Shown in pieces: positions 5,852 to 10,150 of a stretch of DNA of 10,150 nt; position 1 is the stretch's first letter, and every line of letters begins with the position of its first letter. The stretch comes from an uncultured Lachnospiraceae bacterium. Its GTDB lineage: Bacteria; Bacillota; Clostridia; Lachnospirales; Lachnospiraceae. Under the pieces are notes generated by a model that worked only from the letters and a program-made list of their open reading frames with translations, was not told where the DNA came from and did not search any database. The stretch is from assembly GCA_946413945.1 (NCBI GenBank), contig CAMKMR010000046.1, forward strand, positions 1 to 10,150. The letters run 5' to 3'. The position numbers and the translations under genes are program-made.

Positions 5852-7300
5852 ATGTCAAAAGTTAGAACACGTTTTGCGCCAAGTCCTACAGGAAGAATGC
5901 ATGTAGGTAATCTTCGTACCGCTCTCTATGCTTATCTTATTGCGAAGCACGAGGATGGCGATTTTATCCTTCGTATTGAAGATACAGACCAGGAACGTGA
6001 AGTTGAAGGTGCTGTAGATATTATCAATAGAACTCTTAAAGAGACTGGCCTTATCTGGGATGAAGGTCCTGATATCGATAAAGGTGTTGGTCCTTATGTT
6101 CAGTCAGAAAGAGTAAAAGAAGGCGTTTATCTTAAATATGCCAAGGAACTTATAGAAAAAGGCGAAGCTTACTACTGCTTCTGCGATGCTGAGCGTCTCA
6201 GCAGCTTAGAGACAGAAATCGAAGGAAAGAAAGTATTCCATTACGATAAGCACTGCCTCCACCTTTCTAAAGAAGAGATTGAGAAGAATCTTGCAGAAGG
6301 TAAGCCTTATGTAATCCGTCAGAACAATCCTACAACAGGAACAACAACATTTAGTGATGAACTTTACGGAGATATCACAGTTGATAACTCAGAACTTGAT
6401 GACATGATCCTTATCAAGTCTGATGGTTTCCCAACATATAACTTTGCAAATGTAGTTGATGACCACCTTATGGGTATAACTCATGTAGTCCGTGGTAATG
6501 AATATCTTTCATCAGCTCCAAAATATAACAGACTCTACGAGGCCTTTGGATGGGAAGTTCCTGTATATATCCATTGCCCACTTATTACAGATGAGACTCA
6601 TGCCAAGCTTTCAAAGAGAAGCGGACACAGCTCTTTCGAAGATCTTCTTGAGCAGGGCTTCTTATCAGAGGCTGTTATCAATTTTGTGGCTCTTCTTGGA
6701 TGGTGCCCTGAAGGAAATCAGGAAATCTTCTCTCTTGAAGAACTTACAAAAGCTTTTAATTATCACCACATGGGTAAATCTCCTGCTGTTCTTGATATGA
6801 CAAAGCTTAAATGGATGAACTCAGAATATATCAAGGCTATGGATTTTGATAAGTTCTATGAGAAGGCTCTTCCATATATTAAGGAAGTTATCACAAAGCC
6901 TATGGATCTTGAACATATTGCAAGACTTATCCAGACAAGAATCGAAGTGTTCCTTGATATAAAGGATCAGATTGATTTCTTCGAGGCTGTTCCTGAATAT
7001 GACAATGCTCTCTATGTACATAAGAAGATGAAGACAAATGAAGAAAATTCACTTGTTCTTCTTAAGGAAGTACTTCCTGTACTTGAAGAAGCTACTGATT
7101 ATTCAAATGATGCTCTCTTCGAAACATTAAAGGAATTTACTGCAGCAAAAGAATATAAGACAGGCTTTGTAATGTGGCCAATCCGTACAGCCCTTTCAGG
7201 TAAGGCTGCAACTCCAGGCGGAGCTACAGAACTTATGGAAATCCTTGGTAAGGAAGAATCCATCGCAAGAATCAAAGCGGCAATCGAAAAACTTTCATAA
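5852..7300 (+). CDS. gltX: Glutamyl-tRNA synthetase
   Basis: Class I synthetase that charges tRNA-Glu with glutamate in the cytoplasm. In Firmicutes using GatCAB the enzyme may also charge tRNA-Gln; specificity cannot be read from sequence by eye. 482 residues, the usual length. The start RFAPSPTGRMHVGN carries the HIGH-type signature (HVGN, 17-20). LRIEDTDQER (40-49) is typical of GluRS. C109, C111, Y131 and C135 match the zinc-binding knuckle pattern C-X-C...Y-X3-C. DGFPTYNFANVVDDHLMGITHVVRGNEYL (191-219) is the conserved Rossmann part, and KLSKR (252-256) is the KMSKS loop. The C-terminal helical anticodon-binding region is complete. I chose ATG 5852, which has a well-placed GAGGTG site. 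It is transcribed alone, divergent from rrf2, and ends at a strong terminator. No T-box signature is present in its leader. Confidence 0.98.
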   Translation: MSKVRTRFAPSPTGRMHVGNLRTALYAYLIAKHEDGDFILRIEDTDQEREVEGAVDIINRTLKETGLIWDEGPDIDKGVGPYVQSERVKEGVYLKYAKELIEKGEAYYCFCDAERLSSLETEIEGKKVFHYDKHCLHLSKEEIEKNLAEGKPYVIRQNNPTTGTTTFSDELYGDITVDNSELDDMILIKSDGFPTYNFANVVDDHLMGITHVVRGNEYLSSAPKYNRLYEAFGWEVPVYIHCPLITDETHAKLSKRSGHSSFEDLLEQGFLSEAVINFVALLGWCPEGNQEIFSLEELTKAFNYHHMGKSPAVLDMTKLKWMNSEYIKAMDFDKFYEKALPYIKEVITKPMDLEHIARLIQTRIEVFLDIKDQIDFFEAVPEYDNALYVHKKMKTNEENSLVLLKEVLPVLEEATDYSNDALFETLKEFTAAKEYKTGFVMWPIRTALSGKAATPGGATELMEILGKEESIARIKAAIEKLS

Positions 7301-7304
7301 AAAT

Positions 7305-7330
7305 AAGACTCAAGCGAAAAGCTGAGTCTT
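7305..7330 (+). other. Hairpin directly after gltX
   Basis: AAGACTC/GAGTCTT with an additional AGC/GCT pair, one bulged A and a GAAAA loop, beginning 4 nt after the gltX stop. It has no T run, so it is not a terminator by itself. It may protect the mRNA 3' end or act as a pause or backup structure ahead of the real terminator. Confidence 0.5.
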
Positions 7331-7346
7331 CAGACTGTAGACAAAG

Positions 7347-7390
7347 AGGATGCTGCAAAACTTCGTTTTGCAGCATCCTTTTCTTTTTTT
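7347..7390 (+). terminator. Strong intrinsic terminator of gltX
   Basis: AGGATGCTGCAAAAC pairs with GTTTTGCAGCATCCT around a tiny TTC loop (7347-7379), followed on the plus strand by TTTTCTTTTTTT. On the minus strand the same hairpin is followed by CTCTTTGTC, only weakly U-rich. It might also serve the converging yihY-type gene, but less efficiently. Confidence 0.9.
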
Positions 7391-7426
7391 GCAGATATTT
7401 TTTTTGCTGAAGTATATATTTGAAGG

Positions 7427-8347
7427 TCACTTCAGGTCCCCTCTTTGTCTCTCTTTTCTTTTTTCAAGAAGTCTTTCCATCTTTTTTCTCTTTTTTTCTT
7501 TTTTCTTCTCTTTTTTTACTTCTTCTCTCGCCTTAAAAATATACTGATAAAGAAATTCATTTATCTGTGCCCCTGTAAATATTATATTTGCTATCGAATA
7601 AAGCCATAACAGGATCATTATCACTGTAGTAAGAGAGCCATACATATATGATTTTTCTACAATGTAATCAATATATAAAGCAAAGAGTTTTGATACTGTA
7701 ACCCAGGCAACTGATGCAAACAAAGCTCCAAAGAACTGATATCTGAATACCAGCCTTTTATTCGGGATAAACCAATACATAAGCCACATAAGGAAAAGAA
7801 GAATAACAAATGATCCTGTATATCTCACTCCATAAATAAGTCCGGTTACATTTATAAATTCCGGAAAGAAATGAGTCACATATCCGGCGATCTGGGTACC
7901 AAACAGATTCAGGACCATAAGAAGGACCAGTAAGACCACAAATATAATGGTATATATGGTACTTATCCCTCTGATGATAAAATAATTTCTTTTTTCCCTG
8001 GAACGGTACACTTCATTAAGTCCATTCCTTATCGCCATTATCCCTTTTGCTCCAGACCAGAATCCAAGGATTATCGATATTATCGTTAGGGTATTTGAAT
8101 TATTACTATAGATGTCATCAATTATATCTATCATATAGGCTTCAAAGTCATATGGAATAACTCTTTTAATTATATCTATCAGCTGAGCTTCTGTATATGG
8201 CAACACCTTTGTAAGGGAAAGCAGAATATTTGCAATAGGAAAGATAGACAGAAAGATAAAGAATGCCGTCTGTCCTGCAAAAGCACTTATATGTTCATCT
8301 GCGGTTCCATTTACAAAGTCCGCTATATTTTTTATCCATTTTTTCAT
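7427..8347 (-). CDS. YihY/BrkB-family (UPF0761) integral membrane protein
   Basis: 306-residue polytopic membrane protein of the YihY/BrkB family, formerly annotated as ribonuclease BN in error; true function unclear, with transport or envelope roles proposed. About six membrane helices are visible (roughly 24-46, 86-104, 131-150, 176-195, 204-224, 236-258). Family marks are AFAGQTAFFIFLSIFP near the N-terminus, FWSGAKGIMAIRNGLNEVY (96-114) and the closing YGSLTTVIMILLWLYSIANIIFTGAQIN region (236-263). The tail from about 272 to the end is very rich in Lys and Arg and should be cytoplasmic. The ATG lies 5 bp beyond the stop of the SpoIID-like gene, and I see no Shine-Dalgarno sequence in the preceding 20 nt, so translation is probably coupled to that gene. 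It converges with gltX. Confidence 0.92.
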   Translation of the reverse strand: MKKWIKNIADFVNGTADEHISAFAGQTAFFIFLSIFPIANILLSLTKVLPYTEAQLIDIIKRVIPYDFEAYMIDIIDDIYSNNSNTLTIISIILGFWSGAKGIMAIRNGLNEVYRSREKRNYFIIRGISTIYTIIFVVLLVLLMVLNLFGTQIAGYVTHFFPEFINVTGLIYGVRYTGSFVILLFLMWLMYWFIPNKRLVFRYQFFGALFASVAWVTVSKLFALYIDYIVEKSYMYGSLTTVIMILLWLYSIANIIFTGAQINEFLYQYIFKAREEVKKEKKKEKKRKKMERLLEKRKERQRGDLK

Positions 8348-8352
8348 AGTTA

Positions 8353-10150
8353 TTATTTTTCAGCTTGCCCCGTATAAATATTTTTAAAGCTTAAAGATGA
8401 ATAATAATGATCAAGTATATCAATATAACTATATCCTTTTTTAGCCAGAAGATCTGCTCCGCACTGACTAAGTCCTACGCCAGAGCCAAAGCCGCCTCCT
8501 ATCATCTCAAAACCCCCGTCAGTTTTTGAAACATAATAAACCGAGCTAGGAAGCGATCCCCTGTCTTCTATCACCGAACCATCATTTAGAGTAATATCCG
8601 TATCGTCATTTATTATCAGATTAACAAAATTTACGTTTCCTGTCACTTTAATTTCATTCTTACTACCAGCTACTATCATTTCTAAAATGGCACCGCTACT
8701 GCTTCTCTTTGAAATTTTTATTTCATTTATGTCACCGAGACTATCAACTACTTTATAAACGTATTTATCCCCCTCCTTAACCGCAATGCTGGCTAATTCG
8801 TTTTCATAAAGTTTTGCTAATCTGTTTTCTACTGCTTTTGTCATTTCTTCCTTTGTCATAGTAACTTTCCATCTAAAATACGGAAGATCTTTTTCAATCA
8901 GATCATAGGAAGTTTTTTGATTGATAAAGTTTCTAAAATTGTTTTCATCTGAAAGATCTGCTTTTTCTTTTTTTTCTGTTTCAATATTTGCTTCTATATA
9001 GGCAAAATCTACCTGATCATACACATCTGAATTAAGAAGAGTAATTCCTGCTGAACATAAGAATGTATAAGGTATGATACATTCATCTTTATAAAGAGGG
9101 ATCACACCCGCAGTTTCATTTACTGCTTCAATGGCCATATCATTTTCAGGGAGGAAATTATAAAGCTGGTTAAATGAACTGTCGTCAAGATTTGCTGAAT
9201 AATCCGAATAAGCCCCGGACTTGATCGAACTATAAGCATATGCTCTAGCAGACACAGCTAAACTTTTTAAAGCCTCTTTACTAAGGTCAGATTTAGCTTC
9301 GCTTGAAACAACGCCGTAACAGTATTCTTCAAGCCCTAATTCATTAACAACTATAAAACCTCCATCAACTGCCTTAAGTTCAATTACCCCCCTATATTCA
9401 GGACACTCGCCATTTCTATTAAGAGATTTTATCAAGATCTTGCCATTATTCTTAAGAGACCTTACCTTAATTATATCTCCCGCATTATAAGAATCCCTGT
9501 TAAAGCTGAAAGTATGATCCGCTTCGTAGTCAGTACTATCCGTATCATTTACGCTGATGCTATAGCCATCCGAAGAACTTACCTGCAGATTCTTATGGGT
9601 ATACATAGAAAATTCCTGGTCACTTATAAGAACTCTGATATTCTGAAATTCCTTTTCGCTGTCATTTACAACTACAGCAACTATACTGCCTTCCTTACTA
9701 TAAAGGTCCACACTCTTATACTGGATAAGCAGATTTCCTAATTCTTCTCTAGAAACCTGATCAGCGCTGTTATTATAAACAACACATTTATCAGAAAGCT
9801 TCCAGCTGCCATTTGTTTTCATATTTATCTCTTGTTTAGTAACTGATAAGATCTTATCCTTAAACTCTCCATCAACTCCATTTATCTCCGTAATTCCTTC
9901 ATTTGAAAATGTTACTGATATGATTTTTCCATCTTCTATCCCTGAAACAAAGGATGGCATCTTATATTTTGTTTCATCTGATAAAAAGCTTACTTCTTCT
10001 CCCCCTTTTATCACATAGACATTTTCAAGGGTATAGGTTGCACTGCTTAAATCTCTTATCTTAAAGATGATTCCATTTTTTGCATATACATCGATTATCT
10101 TTCCCTGATATCCCTTATATTCCAGTCCTTCTGAAAAGTTTAAGATTTCT
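8353..10150 (-). CDS. SpoIID/LytB-domain protein, N-terminus outside the window
   Basis: The frame stays open to the window edge (a GTG at 10014 is only an internal codon), so 598 residues are visible and the start and any signal peptide lie beyond 10150. Counting from codon 10014, residues 203-335 hold the SpoIID/LytB core: the LGLEEYCYGVVSSEAKSDLSKEALKSLAVSARAYA part includes the Glu (E239, codon 9300-9298) that aligns with the catalytic Glu of SpoIID lytic transglycosylases. The closing signature is GGGFGSGVGLSQCGADLLAKKGYSYIDILDHYY (506-538). SpoIID cleaves peptidoglycan glycan strands outside the membrane. Oddities: the usual GHGVG is GSGVG (S511), and the usual SGG.T stretch reads CSAGITLLNSDVY (320-332). 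The N-terminal part (to about 165) looks beta-rich and is unrecognised. It forms an operon with the YihY-type gene. It is probably a SpoIID relative in envelope remodelling rather than SpoIID itself. Confidence 0.88.
   Translation of the reverse strand, partial: EILNFSEGLEYKGYQGKIIDVYAKNGIIFKIRDLSSATYTLENVYVIKGGEEVSFLSDETKYKMPSFVSGIEDGKIISVTFSNEGITEINGVDGEFKDKILSVTKQEINMKTNGSWKLSDKCVVYNNSADQVSREELGNLLIQYKSVDLYSKEGSIVAVVVNDSEKEFQNIRVLISDQEFSMYTHKNLQVSSSDGYSISVNDTDSTDYEADHTFSFNRDSYNAGDIIKVRSLKNNGKILIKSLNRNGECPEYRGVIELKAVDGGFIVVNELGLEEYCYGVVSSEAKSDLSKEALKSLAVSARAYAYSSIKSGAYSDYSANLDDSSFNQLYNFLPENDMAIEAVNETAGVIPLYKDECIIPYTFLCSAGITLLNSDVYDQVDFAYIEANIETEKKEKADLSDENNFRNFINQKTSYDLIEKDLPYFRWKVTMTKEEMTKAVENRLAKLYENELASIAVKEGDKYVYKVVDSLGDINEIKISKRSSSGAILEMIVAGSKNEIKVTGNVNFVNLIINDDTDITLNDGSVIEDRGSLPSSVYYVSKTDGGFEMIGGGFGSGVGLSQCGADLLAKKGYSYIDILDHYYSSLSFKNIYTGQAEK

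Noticed and set aside
7305..7330. Hairpin after gltX as its terminator
   Set aside because: It is followed by CAGACTGTAG rather than a T run; the next hairpin at 7347-7379 is the proper terminator.
8353..10014. GTG at 10014 as the start of the SpoIID-like gene
   Set aside because: The same frame stays open for another 45 codons to the window edge with protein-like sequence, and no ribosome binding site precedes the GTG.

Overview
The window looks like a chromosomal segment of a low-GC Firmicute in class Clostridia, most likely family Lachnospiraceae. This rests on the style of the proteins (PheS, GluRS and Rrf2 of Clostridia type), strong AGGAGG-like ribosome binding sites, a T-box riboswitch in front of pheST, and a moderately AT-rich but complex base composition. 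The genus is not resolved. I see no transposase, CRISPR array, tRNA or rRNA.

Layout. Positions 1-81 are extremely AT-rich and hold no gene. From about 82 to 5700 everything reads on the minus strand, in transcription order: an Rrf2-family regulator (5692-5261), an unrecognised single-pass membrane protein with a long acidic linker (5164-3593), a promoter and Phe T-box leader (about 3582-3137), pheS (3136-2117) and pheT (2070-82). pheT stops well short of the usual family length. gltX (5852-7300, plus strand) is divergent from rrf2 and ends at a strong intrinsic terminator (7347-7390). Converging on it from the right is a minus-strand pair: a SpoIID/LytB-domain protein whose N-terminus lies beyond the window (10150-8353), and a YihY/BrkB-family membrane protein (8347-7427) that starts 5 bases after it.

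How the genes relate. Two aminoacyl-tRNA synthetase loci (PheRS and GluRS) flank a small regulatory and envelope island. The T-box should raise pheST expression when uncharged tRNA-Phe accumulates. The Rrf2 protein carries three cysteines in the place where IscR-type members bind an Fe-S cluster. Its promoter overlaps that of gltX, and an 8-bp inverted repeat brackets the shared region, so joint redox or Fe-S control of rrf2 and gltX is a reasonable hypothesis. The membrane-protein gene has its own near-consensus promoter with a 15-bp palindrome over the -10 box. The SpoIID-like and YihY proteins point to cell-envelope work.

Most noteworthy points: the truncated pheT running into roughly 10% GC DNA, the uncharacterised membrane protein and its operator-like palindrome, the shared rrf2/gltX control region, and the altered conserved positions in the SpoIID-like protein. 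I did not find a convincing new multi-gene system. The strongest candidate for undescribed biology is the membrane protein together with its regulation.
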